Source: Entophlyctis helioformis (taxonomy: Eukaryota > Chytridiomycota > Chytridiomycetes > Chytridiales > Chytriomycetaceae). Taken from it: a DNA stretch of 64,000 nucleotides. Below are positions 1 to 12,200 of this stretch, in pieces. The first letter of the stretch is position 1, and the number at the start of each line of letters is the position of its first letter. The position numbers were made by a program, and so were the translations under genes. The notes under the pieces were generated by a model. That model saw only the letters and a list, made by a program, of their open reading frames with translations. It did no database searches and was not told where the DNA came from. The stretch spans positions 59,636 to 123,635 of the forward strand of contig JAHLKH010000066.1 in the NCBI GenBank assembly GCA_025526915.1. Reading direction: 5' to 3'.

Positions 1-1001
1 CTCGAGAAGGCCGGCGCCCTTGCCGCCCACACAAAGGTCTCGTACATTAGGTGCGTGTGCGCTCGCATTGCCGCTTGCCGCTTGCCGCTTCTCGCTGCCG
101 TCCTCGCCATCCTGCTGTCCGCCCCGTCCTTGTGCCCACGTCCCATTCGCGTGACTTGCACACACTGCCCCTTCCCATGCTCCAACGCGATGTGCCCTGC
201 GGCTGACACCGAATGCGACCAACCAACAACTCCGACACGGCCACCGCCCGGGCAGACTCGAAGACTTTTACAAGCCGCTCAGCGCAGAGGACGTCGAGCT
301 CGCCAACCGCGGCGACTACAACTTTGACCACCCAGATGCCGTCGACATCAAGCTGCTCGAGTCGTGTCTGCAAACCATCTCCGAATGCAAGCCCGTCGAT
401 CTGCCGCGCTACGACTTCCAGAACAAGCAGCGGCTTGCCGAGGCCCAGCACATTGACCACCCCGACGTGGTCATTGTGTCGGCATCCACTTGTTCTACAG
501 ACGCAAGCTGCGCGACCTGATCACCATGAAGGTGTTTGTGGACGTGGACGCAGACGTCCGTCTCGCAAGGCAGGTCATCCGCGACACCGAGGAGCGGTAC
601 CGGCTGTCGCTCGACCAGGTGCTGCAGCGCTACGTCAAGTTTGTCAAGCCCTCGTATGAAGAGTTTATCCAGCCGGTGAGTTTGAACGCACGGACGAGCA
701 GCGTCTTGGCGGTGCACACGGCTGACCCATGAGCCCACGCTGGCGCGCGCACCTGCCCATGGCGCGACAGACCAAGAAGTTTGCAGACGTCATCATTCCG
801 CGCGGCGAGACCAACACGGTCGCTGTGGAGCTGCTCACGCAGCACATTATCGACATTCTCAAGGAGTATGCCATGTCCGAGACCGAGACCGTTGGCGGGC
901 TGGGCATCACTGTGCAGGACAAGATCCGGTCCATGGCAGAAGGCAGCAGCATCCAGCGCGATGCTGGCGAGACGTCAGAGTTTACGGCCGTGCCCAACTG
1001 A
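1..1001 (+). CDS. URK1: Uridine kinase (uridine-cytidine kinase), 5' partial
   Basis: Phosphorylates uridine and cytidine to the monophosphates in the cytosolic pyrimidine salvage pathway. The window opens inside the gene, so the P-loop start is not seen. Exons are 1-50, 256-675 and 771-1001, joined by GT-AG introns 51-255 and 676-770. Recognisable UCK signatures are [16 protein letters not shown], a long block from [10 protein letters not shown] through [20 protein letters not shown] and [15 protein letters not shown], and [15 protein letters not shown] near the C-terminus. The reading frame breaks by one base at about 481, between DVVIV and GIHLFYRR. Both sides are conserved, so a missing G in the GG run is likelier than a pseudogene. 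A polyadenylation signal follows at 1071. Confidence 0.88.
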
Positions 1002-1070
1002 GCAGGCGGCGAGATGCATTCGGGGAGCACCCGGAGGTTTTTGGAGAGCGAGATGCTTTTGGTTGTGCTG

Positions 1071-1076
1071 AATAAA
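1071..1076 (+). terminator. Polyadenylation signal AATAAA of the uridine kinase gene
   Basis: AATAAA lies 70 bases after the TGA at 999-1001 and before the next start at 1150. The bases between this signal and the next gene are a C/T-rich run of CTTGC and CCTTG words. Confidence 0.6.
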
Positions 1077-1149
1077 GCCGGTCTGGCCGTTACTCGCTTG
1101 CCTTGCCTTGCCTTGCCTTGCTTGACTTGCTTGACTTGCCTGCTTGCCG

Positions 1150-2347
1150 ATGACGGTGCAGATCGACAACACGCGCAAGGTGGTTGAGCAGCAGGTGGCG
1201 GCAAAGGAGGCTGCGAACGACGAGATGTCGGAGGCTGCCAAGGAGGCCAGGCGCAGAGAAAAGGGCAAGGCCCCAGGTACGCATGCTTGCCCGTGCCGCT
1301 GCTGCTGCTGCCGTCTCGCCGCATTGCCACCTCAACAGTCTGTCTGTCTCATGCCCACGCCACGCATTCACAGTTCGTGAACATGATCCAGCCGTGCCAC
1401 AGCCGCCAGCGACCAAGGCGCCAGTGCCTGCCGCCGCCACGAGCGCCTACGGCTTCACGAGCCTGTTAGAGAGGTGCAGCGATGCATGTGTTGGATGCAC
1501 GGCCTCGGCGTGGCGTCTCACCTGCGTGTGTCTGGCAGGGCAACGTTCAACGTCACGCTCGGCCTCAACAAGGCGGCCGTGCATGGCTTTGGCTGGATGA
1601 CGGGCATTGCCTGGTACAACCGGTGCGTTCCCATGGTTACCATCCGCGCCACTCACGACACTGATGGGCACGCTCATGCAATGCACACGCAATGCAATGT
1701 CCGCGCGGACACGGGCTCGATCTGTGCAGCATTGACGAATGCTTGCTCGTGGGTGCGCTGCCCGACGACGCGCGCATCATCCACGATCTGGCAGGCAAGG
1801 TACCAGCGCCGACTGCAGTAGACCCTCCCCGAAACCCTGCCCGTCTGCATCCCCTGACACTCGAGTGCTCGACAGGAGGACGTCACTGGTGTGGTCAATG
1901 CCTGCGCAGAGTTCAATGGCCTGACAGACGTCTACAACGAGCTTGGCATTTCCCATCTGCGCGTGCCCGTGTCTGACTTTACAACGCCGACCCTCTCGGA
2001 CCTTGTCACGGCCACCACTGTAAGCGATGCTGTCCGCCTTGCCAGCCATCTCTTCTGTGTGTGACTGACACCCCGATCGACAGTGGATCCACCGCCATGT
2101 GTACAATGCGCGACTGACCAACCCGCACGCGTCCGTCTACGTGCACTGCAAGGCCGGCAAGGGACGCAGCGTGGCTCTCGCGCTCGCGTATCTCATTTCC
2201 AAGTACGAGCTGACGCCGCTCGAGGCACAGGCCATTCTGCTCGAGAAGCGGCCGCAGGTGGATGTGGATGTCTACGAGTCGGATCCCATCACAACGTTCT
2301 ACTCGTGGGTGCTGGACAATGGCCAGAAGCGCATTCCGTTCGTGTGA
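1150..2347 (+). CDS. PTPMT1: PTPMT1-like dual-specificity (phosphatidylglycerophosphate) phosphatase
   Basis: Six exons fit exactly: 1150-1276, 1392-1473, 1539-1622, 1730-1799, 1876-2019 and 2084-2347, giving 256 aa with all phases closing. The catalytic loop is HCKAGKGRS, the Cys-x5-Arg signature of the DSP superfamily. Upstream, WYNRIDECLLVGALP is the family's typical entry strand for PTPMT1, the mitochondrial enzyme that dephosphorylates PGP in cardiolipin synthesis. About 60 charged and then Pro/Ala-rich residues precede the domain; whether they target the mitochondrion cannot be judged by eye. The start is the first ATG before a clean splice chain. The stop TGA runs straight into AATAAA (2347-2352). 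Confidence 0.85.
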
Positions 2348-2352
2348 ATAAA
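2347..2352 (+). terminator. Polyadenylation signal overlapping the PTPMT1 stop codon
   Basis: TGAATAAA: the last base of the stop codon is the first base of AATAAA. The convergent NME8-like gene ends at 2401, so the 3' UTRs must be very short or overlap. Confidence 0.55.
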
Positions 2353-2400
2353 CCATCGCGGGGCGGTTTCATTCCATCGCATGCTGCTTTGCCATCCGTG

Positions 2401-5400
2401 TCAAGGTGAGAGCGGGCTGGCGAGTGTTCTCCACAGGACTATGCAGGCTTGGCAGACTCGGTGATGGCTTCCAGGCCCTGCGAGCCGTTCTGCGAGCCAG
2501 ACGCGGGTCGGCCTCGCCAAGATTGCTTTTGCTGCCCGTAGCCGCCATGTTGGCCGGGATCCAGCGCTCCCAGGCTTGGCCAGGGCGGTCTTTGATCCGA
2601 GATTTGCTTTGGATCCCGCCAGTGCCGGCTTGCTTGACACCAGATTGGCCGTGCTGGCGCCAGTACGTTTGGTTGCAGCGGATCCAGCACGCGAGAGTGG
2701 CTTGCCACCCAGCGCTGACGCGGATGCCGTGCGGGACAGCGTTGGCTTGGACCCGGCCGACGGTGCGCGCTGAGACGCCGTGCGAGAAATCGGCGGCGGC
2801 CGCTCGGCTTTGGTCTCCTCTTGTGCCGGTGCCGGTGGCGGCGGCGACACGGATTTGGGTGACGATGCACCAGCAAGCGCGGATACCGATCCCGACGGTG
2901 CTGGAGCCGCTGGCGGGTACAGTGTCAACGCATAGTCAGTGCCAAAGACGACGCCGATTTCGCGGGCGGCAGATGGCAGCGAGTCTGAGCCGTGCACCGC
3001 GTTTTCTGAGCCGTCTTTGCCGTACAAGGCACGGATGCTGCGGCCATGGACGCCAAGTCGGCTCTGTCAGTCGTGGACAGATGCCATCGAGGACAGACGG
3101 CAGACTCACCTTTCGGGAGACGTCTCGCGTGCTTTTTCGGAATTCGTTGGACCGGCGAGCGCGCGCCATCCCTTGATACCGTCAACCTTTTCAAGCACCA
3201 TGGCATAAATCGGCGCACTATCCACAACCGCCCAGTCAGCATCGCCAGGTTCCAGTGGCCCATCAGCCGAGCCACGCACCTGCTCATCCACGCTACAAGC
3301 GTCTCATAGAACGGCTTGCCGAGGTGCTCTTTGTAGAACTCGCCAGCCATCTCGGCCGTAAACGTGATTTCGGCCTCTTTGACGATGCTGAATCCATCCT
3401 TGACAATGCGGTCGCAGATATCGGCTTTCTTGCCAGCACCATAGGCGTCCGGCTTGATGAGCGCCAGCGTGTACTCGAGGGGCTCGGGAATGCTGCTGAC
3501 TTCTGTGCCAAACACAACGCCGATCTCGCGCGTCGCGGATGCCGGCGAGTCTGATCCGTGCACAGCGTTCTGCGTGCCGTCGGTGCCGTGCAGTGCGCGG
3601 ATACTCGTCGGAGCATTTCGCGTGCCTTGTTCGAGTTGGTCGGTCCGGCTAGCTGACGCCATGCGCCAATACCATTCTGTTTCTCAAGCACAATGGCGTA
3701 GATCGGCGCGCTGCAGTCCAAGAGGGCTTGTGAGCCGCCTCTCCAGCATGCACAGACGTGTGTGTGTTTTTGAATGGGGATGCATACCTCGACATCCAGG
3801 TTGTGAGCTCGCCGTAAAAGGGCTTTTCGGCATGCTCCTTGTAGAACTCTTGAGCTTTGGCCAGGTCGAACTGGACTTCGGATTCCTTGACAACTCGGAA
3901 TCCTTCGTCGCGGATACGGGCCATGATCTCGTCCTTTTTGGCAGGATACGCGTCGGGCTTGATGAGTGCCAGCGTACGCTCCAGACGCGAATGGATCTCG
4001 GACTGTGTTTGGGGAAGCGGCGCCGATGTTGACGGGCGAGCTGAAATGTTCGACATGGAGCGCGTGAGCACGTGCGGGAAGATCATGTGGATGTTGGCGA
4101 CGGCGTCGTCTGACGTTGGCGAGCCGTGCACGCCGTTCTTGACGGCGTCGGTGCCATACAACGCACGAAGACTGGGACCGGCTGTTGGGTCAGTGCAGCG
4201 TATAGACGCGTGGGCCGATCAGAGCGTTGGTTTACCTCATTGGAAGCGTCTCCTTGGCAACGGCAGGGTCGGACGGGCCGCACATTTCAAGCCATCCACT
4301 GACGACACTGTCGCCCTTGAGCACCAGCGCCACAACCGGCGCACTGCCCTCCACAAAACCGCCTGCAGTCAGCAACCCAACACATCAAGGTGCTCAACAA
4401 ATCCATGAGCCACCGACCTGGTCAAGTGAGCCACAACGTCGTTGAACCCAGCATCTTCCCTGGCAGCAGCAGTGTGAAGCTCGCCCACCATCTCGGTCGT
4501 CAGCGTCACCTCTTCGCGCTTGACAATGGCAAATCCTCTGCACAGGATGCGCTCAATGATCTCTTCTGTTTTCGCGACAGCGTCCGGCTTGATCAGCGCA
4601 AGCGTCTTTTGCACATTCGACGGTGCAGACTCGACTTCGTCGAGTGCGAGCGTCATGGGGGCTGTGGATTCGGCGAAAATGAGCTCAATCTCGCGACTGG
4701 CCGATGCAACGTCGAGCGAGCCAAACACGGCGTTCAGACGCGCATCGGTGCCAAACTGTGCGCGGATCCTGCAGTGGCAGCCGGGCACAAGAATGGCAGC
4801 GTGAGTGCACGCGACTGGCAGTGGGCAGCGCCATCCCACCACTCACGATTTGGGGGCCTCTTCTTTGGCGCGGAGGGCCGACGCCGGGCCCATCAGCTGA
4901 CGCCATGCCGCCACGGCATTGTCCTTCTTGAGCACCAGAGCAATGACCGGCGCGCTGTCCAGTCCACCTGGTGTCAGCCACGGCACGATGCTGCTCGAGC
5001 CAGAGCTCATCTGCCTACCTCGACAAGTACGTCACGAGCGCAGGGAAGAACGGCTTGTCTGCATGCTCGGCGTAAAACTCTTTCACGAGCGCATCCGTCA
5101 TCCAGATCTTCTTCTTGCGCACCACCTCGAACCGGTTGATGCGGATCATTTCCATGATGCGGTCGCGTGTGCCTGGACCCATGGCGTCGGGCTTGATGAG
5201 CGCCAGCGTCTCTTCGGCAGGCGTCGACGGCGACTCGAGCGTGGGCGACGAGCCGGCCGCCGATCCCGCGTTGATGGCATGCGACGACGACGAGACGGAC
5301 GACTGTGGCGGCGGGTCGGCTGCTGCCGGTGCGTGGTCGGGCGATGTGTGGAGCGGGCCGCTGAGGATCGGCACGCCCTTGTCGTCAAAGATGAGCTATG

Positions 5401-6113
5401 CGGCCAAGATGGCAAGCGGCAAGCGCGAGCGTCAGTCCAGAGCGTCAGTCGCTGTGCAAACGCGACGCGACACGCACGTGTTGGTGTGGCTGGCCAGTCT
5501 TTTCGTGGTCGACCAGCTCCTTGATGTACCGCTCAATCAGCGGCGCGTTGGCTCCCCGCACCATCTTGACCAGCACGCCATGCTGCACACCCCACACGCC
5601 AGTCAGTCACAGCCATGCTCCCTGCTGCGTTGGCAGGCTTGTCCTGCACATGCATGCATGCCCTCACAATGAAGAACAAAAAGGTCGGGCAGCTCTTGTT
5701 ACGCAGGTTTTTGAGTGACTCGATGTAGTCAGACTGCGCCTGGATAAAGTAGACGTCTTCGCCGTAGTCGAGTTTGAGCCGCTTGAAGATGGTCTGCATG
5801 GGCTCGCATGGCCCTGCCCACTTGGCTGTTGGCGTGGCGAGCGTTAGCTGGCAATGCGGTCAATGCATGGCTGGCGCGAGTGGCTGGCAGGCTTACCATA
5901 GACGTCCACGACTGGTGTGTGGCAGGCAGCCGGTCGGTGAAAGATACACGGTTGGTGAGCGAGATATTGAGCCACCGAGCACGACTGGCACGCAGACAGC
6001 CAACAGCGACACGTACCTCGGAGACCCTTCTTGGCCAAATGACCGGCCCACTCGTCGTCCGAGGTGGCTATTGGCGCAAGCGCTACTTCGGCGCGTTTGG
6101 CATGGGCAGACAT
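2401..6113 (-). CDS. NME8: NME8/TXNDC3-like thioredoxin plus four NDK domains, flagellar protein
   Basis: Relatives (NME8/TXNDC3, sea urchin IC1) sit in the outer dynein arm or other axonemal parts. The start is ATG at 6113 (MSAHAKRAEVALAP). Exon 1 ends at 6017, and the thioredoxin fold follows: VVDVYAKWAGPCEPMQTIF, then DVYFIQAQSDYIESLKNLRNKSCPTFLFF. The redox site reads WAGPC, so the first Cys is missing. Four nucleoside-diphosphate-kinase domains follow, each beginning TLALIKPDA (at about 5210, 4600, 3970 and 3460). The catalytic-His motif is NAVFGSLD in the first domain (His replaced by Phe, near 4730) but NGVHGS, NAVHGSDS and NAVHGSDS in the other three. Human NME8 has three NDK domains. 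A Ser/Pro/Ala-rich tail ends at 2401; the last 40 residues are uncertain because an intron could be hidden there. Confidence 0.85.
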
Positions 6114-6362
6114 GTTTGATGGCTCGGTTGTCGCGCGTTCGTCTTGGTCGCGTCTTCTGAGTTTTGGTCAAAACCCAACATAACAGAAGCTGGCGCACAT
6201 CTTCCACAGTCGCCCATCCTCTCCAACCAGTCTCTGCAACACTGCTTCGCAACAATGACAAGGTTCGTTCATATTGATGCATTTCGAGGTTTGATCACAC
6301 CTCAGTGTCACATCCTCAACGTTGTGACAAGAACAATAAAAAGATGCATGTGGCAGCGCCGA

Positions 6363-8829
6363 TCAATGCTTGTGATAGCAGTTGTTGCACTGCCCAACCT
6401 TGAAGGCATGTGCGACATACTCATTGCAGCCACACACTGAGCACGGTCCGGCGGCTGATGCCCCAGAAGACGGGATGCTGGGTAGCATATGGTTGAGGCC
6501 GGTGCCCGAATTGGACCGTGGCGGCGTGGCTGTTCGAGAGGATGGCTGAGATGCAGCCATTCGTGCAATGCCCAGCGAGGCCGTGCTTGCTGCGCCAAAC
6601 CCTGCCGAGTTGCCCGAGTTGCTGCCATAGGCGCTGCTGGACGAAGAGTTGTTGAGCGAGTTGAGCGACTGGGACTGTGCCATGCGCGACGTGAAGCCAG
6701 CGGCGGCAGCAGCTGTGCCGTTGCTGATGCTGACGCCGTTTGCGGCTGCTGCTTGCTGGTACATGGATGCGCCGGCTGCCTCAATGCCCGCTCTGTCGCT
6801 GGATGTCATGGACGGAGCACGGCTGGCGCGTGTTGGGACTGGCGGTCCAGCAAGCACTCTATCAACACGGCGTCAGCGACAAATGCAGATGCACGCATGG
6901 AGATAAGAGCAGCACTCACTCGCAGTAGTTGCTGGGGAACATGCCAGTTCGACCAGAGCCGTCGGCAATCTCGCCCTCCCACCATCCATCGTCAATCTCT
7001 GCCTTGACAATGACAATCTCGCCAACGCGAACTGGGAAAGAGAGGGTCTTGTCAGTCGCAGAGAGCAAACAGACCGTCCCGCACAGGATCAACTTACTGG
7101 TGAGCTCGCCAGGCCCCTCGGCGTCAAAGTCAAAGACCACCTTGACACGCTTCATGGGCTGCTTGCTAGTACGCACAGGCCGAGCAGGCGGCGCGTTTGA
7201 CTGTGCAGCAGACACAGTCGTCGCAACAGAGTCTGGACGCAGATTGGCGCCACCGGGCATGGGCATGGCCATGACGCCAGCACCCAGCATGGTTCCTCTC
7301 CGTTCAGCCATGTCGATGTTGGTTTCAGAGTTGGATCGGCTGCTGAGCGACGAGTTGGCGCGGGCACGGGTTGTGGCGGCATTGGCTTGGTATGGCTCAC
7401 GGGCATGGCGAGGAATGCTATGCAAGTCGAGAGGGTCGGTCAGCACCGTGCCTAGCCGCAAGAGCACGACCAGCAGTTGCAGCTCACTCGGCAAGAGACT
7501 CTTTGAGTTCCTGGAGATGCTGAGTCGCCCGCTCGTGGTAGATCAGCTCAGCGTCGATCATGGCAAGCAGATCTTGCAAATCGTTATCCTGTGTGGGGGA
7601 TTGCTGTTCAGCCTGTGACGCTGGTAGTGCCGAGCTCCATCATACAGCCAACACGCCATCCACTCACCGTGTCTGTGTTGATCTCAATCATCTTCTCTGT
7701 GACAGCCGTGAGCGTCTCTTCGTACTTTGTCTGGCAGACACGCGTCTCTTCCTCGAGCTCTGGCTTCTCCTTCTTGACCTTGTGCACCTTGTTGAGCTTT
7801 GCATCAAAGTCAAGACGGCGGTTCTCGAGCTTCTTTTGCAGGTTGCGGAACTCCTTGACGTTGTCGAGCACGAGGCTGAGCGAGGCAAACAGGCCGTCAC
7901 GCAGCTCGTTGGACTGTTGCGAGGGCAATGTGCTGTGTGAGCAGGGACGGGCAGGCAAGACAAGACAAGGCAAGGCAACCGAGGGTGGCGCAGCAACGCA
8001 CAAACGTGTACTCTTCGTTTGCAATCTTGTCGTGGGTCTGTCCCGCCTTGACAAGGGCACGGCCGTAGATCGAGTCGTCGGGCAGCAGCGAGCCGTACAG
8101 AATGAGCGAGTTTGCAACGAACTGGAGCGGCGTGCGCTGGATGCGATCGTCCTGCGAGCTTCCAGAGCGCTTGACTGTCCGAGGTGCAGGCGATGGCTGT
8201 CAGACACAGCCGCCGCATCCATCGTGCAATCAATCGCACGGCGAGCGGCGCAGACTGAATGGCCTTACTCATGTTCTTGTGCCAGACGTCGAGGGAGGCG
8301 TGCATGCGCTCGACGCACTCGCGACGGGACTCTGTGTCCTGCTGGAGCCGCTTGAACTCGTCCGAGGTTTCTGCGGAGGGAGGCGGCCAGGATCGCAGGC
8401 CGTGCGAGGGAGGGGCTTGTTAGTCATCCACGGGCGGGGGGCGGCTCAATGGAAGAGCCACAGCCACCACTGTTCCATAATTGGATGCGGATGTGGCGGC
8501 GGCCCAAGCCCGTGCAGAGCAGGTCGTCTGACGACTCACCGGTGCGCTGCGTGTTGCCCATGACCTCGCCTGGCGGGGCAGGGGCGGTTGCCGCGGGCAG
8601 GACGCACATGGACGCACATGGACGCATACGGATGCACATAGACAGACAGGCAGGCAGGCGTGTGAGTCGCAGAGCAGGCGTGCATAGACAAGCACGGTCA
8701 GCAGGGCCGCAGTGGGCCGCAAAGCGGCGTGCTACAGTGGGCCGCACAAAGCCGCACAAAGCGGCGTGCTGCTGCAGGCACGCCCAGACACACACCTGTC
8801 CACTGCAGATGGCAAGCCGCCGTGTCAGC

Positions 8830-8878
<49 letters not shown>

Positions 8879-8941
8879 ATGTCTGTGTGCATGCGAGTGT
8901 ACCTGCTTGAACTGGCCCATCTTCTTGGTAAAGAGCGACAT
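6363..8941 (-). CDS. BAR-SH3 endophilin-like membrane-curvature adaptor
   Basis: Starts MSLFTKKMGQFKQ at 8941. Exon 1 ends at 8903 and is followed by a long intron carrying a (CA)n tract. A short exon (GEVMGNTQRT) leads into the BAR domain: DEFKRLQQDTESRRECVERMHASLDVWHKNM, then LILYGSLLPDDSIYGRAL, then the coiled stretch VLDNVKEFRNLQKKLENRRLDFDAKLNKVHKVKK, and AMIDAELIYHERATQHLQEL. A disordered Ser/Ala/Pro linker precedes an SH3 domain (KVVFDFDAEGPGELT, then VRVGEIVIVKAEIDDGWWEGE, GMFPSNYCE). The tail ends in a Cys/His cluster, CSVCGCNEY...CNNCYHKH, which could bind zinc. Proteins of this layout bend membranes in endocytosis and bind Pro-rich partners. Exon ends inside the BAR region were not all fixed. 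Confidence 0.82.
8832..8878. repeat. (GT)n microsatellite in intron 1 of the BAR-SH3 gene
   Basis: About 23 uninterrupted GT units on the plus strand, CA on the coding strand. The tract lies inside the roughly 330-nt first intron, well away from both splice sites. Confidence 0.95.
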
Positions 8942-9143
8942 GGCTTGAGAGTGCTGACTGGCCGGCTGGTTGGTTGCTTGATCTGAGGGGAGCTGTGCCA
9001 TGCCATGGCCAAAGGGTCAGCAGCCCGCATGGACGGCCCGTGGGCTGCGCACATCTGCAGCCATGCCACCTACAAGGCGGTGGCCCGGTAGGTCGATTGC
9101 GAGGGTCAACACAACGTGTCGATGTTGGCTGCACTGGTCGTGG

Positions 9144-9165
9144 GTCACGTGCACTGCCACGTGAC
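9144..9165. promoter_or_regulatory. Palindromic pair of CACGTG E-boxes in a divergent promoter
   Basis: GTCACGTG (9144-9151) and CACGTGAC (9158-9165) form a perfect inverted repeat around the six bases CACTGC. The pair lies between the divergent starts of the BAR-SH3 gene (8941, minus) and the TFIP11 gene (9218, plus). CACGTG is the core bound by bHLH factors such as Cbf1/USF; which factor would bind here is not known. Confidence 0.6.
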
Positions 9166-9217
9166 TGGACCCTGGCCCAATCAATGAGCGAGTCTCAAAC
9201 TGGCCGCGACAACGAGA

Positions 9218-12200
9218 ATGGTCAGGCGTGGACGCGGACGCTGGGATGACGACGACGGGAGCGACAGCGACAGCAGTGGCGGCAGCGACGCAGGCGGCCG
9301 TGGCGGCCGTGCTGCTGGCTTCGGTGGCGGCCGCCGCGCTGCTGCACGCGCCAGCAGCATCAACGACGCCGACGACTTTGGTGTGACCGAGCAGGACCTC
9401 GAAGAGGAGGCTGCGCTGCTGGGTTCGTCATGCACATCACGCCGCTCTGCACAACACTCGGCTCGTCAGACTGCCTTGGCTAACACGGCGGCTGGTGCAG
9501 ACCCATCCAGACGCAGGCAGCGGCGTCGCTTCACAAAGGATGACGCCATCTACGGCATCTTCAACGACGAAGACGACGGCCAGCAGCAGCATGGCAGAGG
9601 CAGTCGCGGTGGCCGATCTGGCCGAATGCCTGCCACGGCTGCATCCGCTGCTGCTCCAGTCTCGTTTGTACCGTCGTCCGTCTCGGCACCGGCTGCAAAG
9701 GGCAGCGATGACAGCGGCGACAGCGGCGACAGCGATGTGGACGGCATGGATGTGGACGATGCCGCCGACGCCGACAGACACCCAACTGCAAACACAGCCA
9801 TGGACAATGACGACGAGAGCGACCGCGACGACGACCGTCCGTCTTTTGGCAGTGGCGGGCAGGCCGGACTGGGGTTTGCATCATCAGCATCATCAATGGG
9901 ATCTTCATTCAACATGTCGGCTGCTGGCTGGCTGCCGTCTTCGAAGCCATCCGTGTCTGGGCCGCGCAGCAGCAGCAGCTCGTTTGACGCGACGATCCAG
10001 CCGGTGCAGTTCCAGCCTGCCTCATCGTCGGGCTCGTCAAAGCCTGCCGCCTCGCAGCCTGTGTTGCGTTCTCAGCAGAATCACCAAGCACCTCAACAAC
10101 AGCAACAGCAGCGTCAAGAGCAGCCAAAGAGGCAGCAGGAGCAGCGAACAGGAGGAGGCAAGCGACGTGACAAATCCGACAAGACGGACAAGGATTTTGG
10201 CAAGTTTGAGCAGTACACCAAGGGCTTCGGCAGCAAGATGCTCGCCAAGATGGGATACGTCGAAGGCAAGGGTTTGGGTGCTGGGGGTCGCGGCATCACT
10301 GCCCCCATCGACGTCAAACTGCGTCCGTCTGGCATGGGTCTTGGCCACGGTGGATTTGACGAGCGGACCGAGACTGTTCGTCGCGAGCAGGCCGAAAAAG
10401 TCAAGAGCGACGACGAGGAAGATGCGGGGGATGGCAAGGGCGGCAAGGCGGCACCAAAGAAGAAGACAGACGGGTGGAAGCGGACGTCTGCGAAAAAGGC
10501 AAAGCCGCAGTACAAGACCGCAGAGGAGCTTATTGCCGAGCAAATGGCATCCGCTTCGACGGAAGAGGCTCTTGCTGCGGCGGCGCTGGTTGGCGGCAAT
10601 GCTGCTGTCCATGCGCCAACCAAGATCATCGACATGACTGGCAAGGAAGCGCGCGTCATTTCAAGTCTGGCTCAGGCAGCATCTGCGGCAAGTGCGATTG
10701 GCCCCGACATGACCGGCAGACTCCCCGAGCTGCGGCACAATGTGCGGCTCATTGCCCAGCACGCGCAGTCGGATCTGCTGGCACTCTCTCGACGCGTGCG
10801 CGTCGAAACGGCCCGCAAGACACAACAAGAGTCGGATGCACGTGCTCTCGCTGCTGCGTTCAATACCGAGTCGACACGCTTGCAGCGACTGCGCGCCGTC
10901 CAGGGTCTTGTGGCTGAGTGTCGTTCGCTGACTGCCCATCACGCCAATGACTTTGCGACCGTCGCTCCAGACATGGCAGGCGACCTCGTTGAGCGCATCT
11001 TTGGTCGTATCTTTGACGAGCTGCAGACCAAGTACGTCCCCGAGTACACCGCATTTGGTCTTGACGGCCTTGTTGTCGCGATGGTCCTCCCGATCTTCAA
11101 GCGCATGATGGCGACATGGAACCCACTCGATGCACCCACATTTGGCGCGTCAACGCTCAGGAAATGGAAGGCACTCCTGGTCGTCAACCGCTCTAGCAGC
11201 GGCATCGGCAACGAAAACGGCGATTCGCTCTTTGGCACCGTCGACGGTGTTGGCAGCATGACGCCGTTTGAGGCCATGGTGTACACACTGTGGCTTCCAC
11301 GCGTCAGAAAGGCCATCAACAACGACTGGAACGTCCACGATCCTGGCCCTATCCTCGATCTCATTGAGGCGTGGTACGATGCAACGAATCCCCAGCGGTC
11401 GCTCATCCCGGTCTGGATGTTCCACAACATCGCTGTGCAGCTGATCATGCCTAAAATGGAACGCGCCGTCGAGGACTGGCGGCCGATGCCATCAACCGCC
11501 ATTGCAGCCGACGGCCGGCCAGGAGCAGTGGCAAGAGGTCCGCCACTCCCGCACACCTGGCTGCATCCATGGCTGCCAGTGCTCGGCGATCTTCTCCAGC
11601 CATTTTACCCAGTCCTGCGGCGCAAGTTTGAGACGGCCTGGCGCGACTGGCATCCGTCAGACCACTCGCCGATTGATACCCTGCGTCCGTGGATTCCTGT
11701 GCTGCCGTCGTCAGACTTTGACCGTCTGCTCACCACCACCATCCTTCCTGGTCTCGTGCGATACCTGCAAGCCTCGTTTGCTGTTGTCCCTGCCGCCCAG
11801 GACATCTCGCCCCTTGTCGACCATCTCTTCCCGTGGCACGGTCTCATTCCAACACACCTATTCTCGGAGCTCCTTGCCACCGAGGTGTTTACCAAGTGGT
11901 CGCAGGTGCTGTGGATGTGGATCACTGCGCCAGGTGCCAACCTTGACGAGGTTACGCAATGGTACATTGGTTGGAAGCGGCTGTTTGAGGATGCAGGTCT
12001 TGGCTCTGTTGATGCAGTTGTTAAGGCGTGGCGGAGTGCGCTCGACATGATGAACCAAGGGCTGGCTGTTCGCGGTGGTGGGCACGCATACGCCCCTCCG
12101 AAGCCTTCTGCCACAGCCTCTGCAGCCGGCGCAGGTGGATCGGCAACTGTTAGAATTGCTGCTGCTGCGCCTGATCTGTCGTTCAAGGACTATGTCGAAG

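Noticed and set aside
9495..10637. A 380-codon second frame inside the TFIP11-like gene
   Set aside because: Shadow of the real frame: Arg/Ser/Thr-rich with no conserved motifs.
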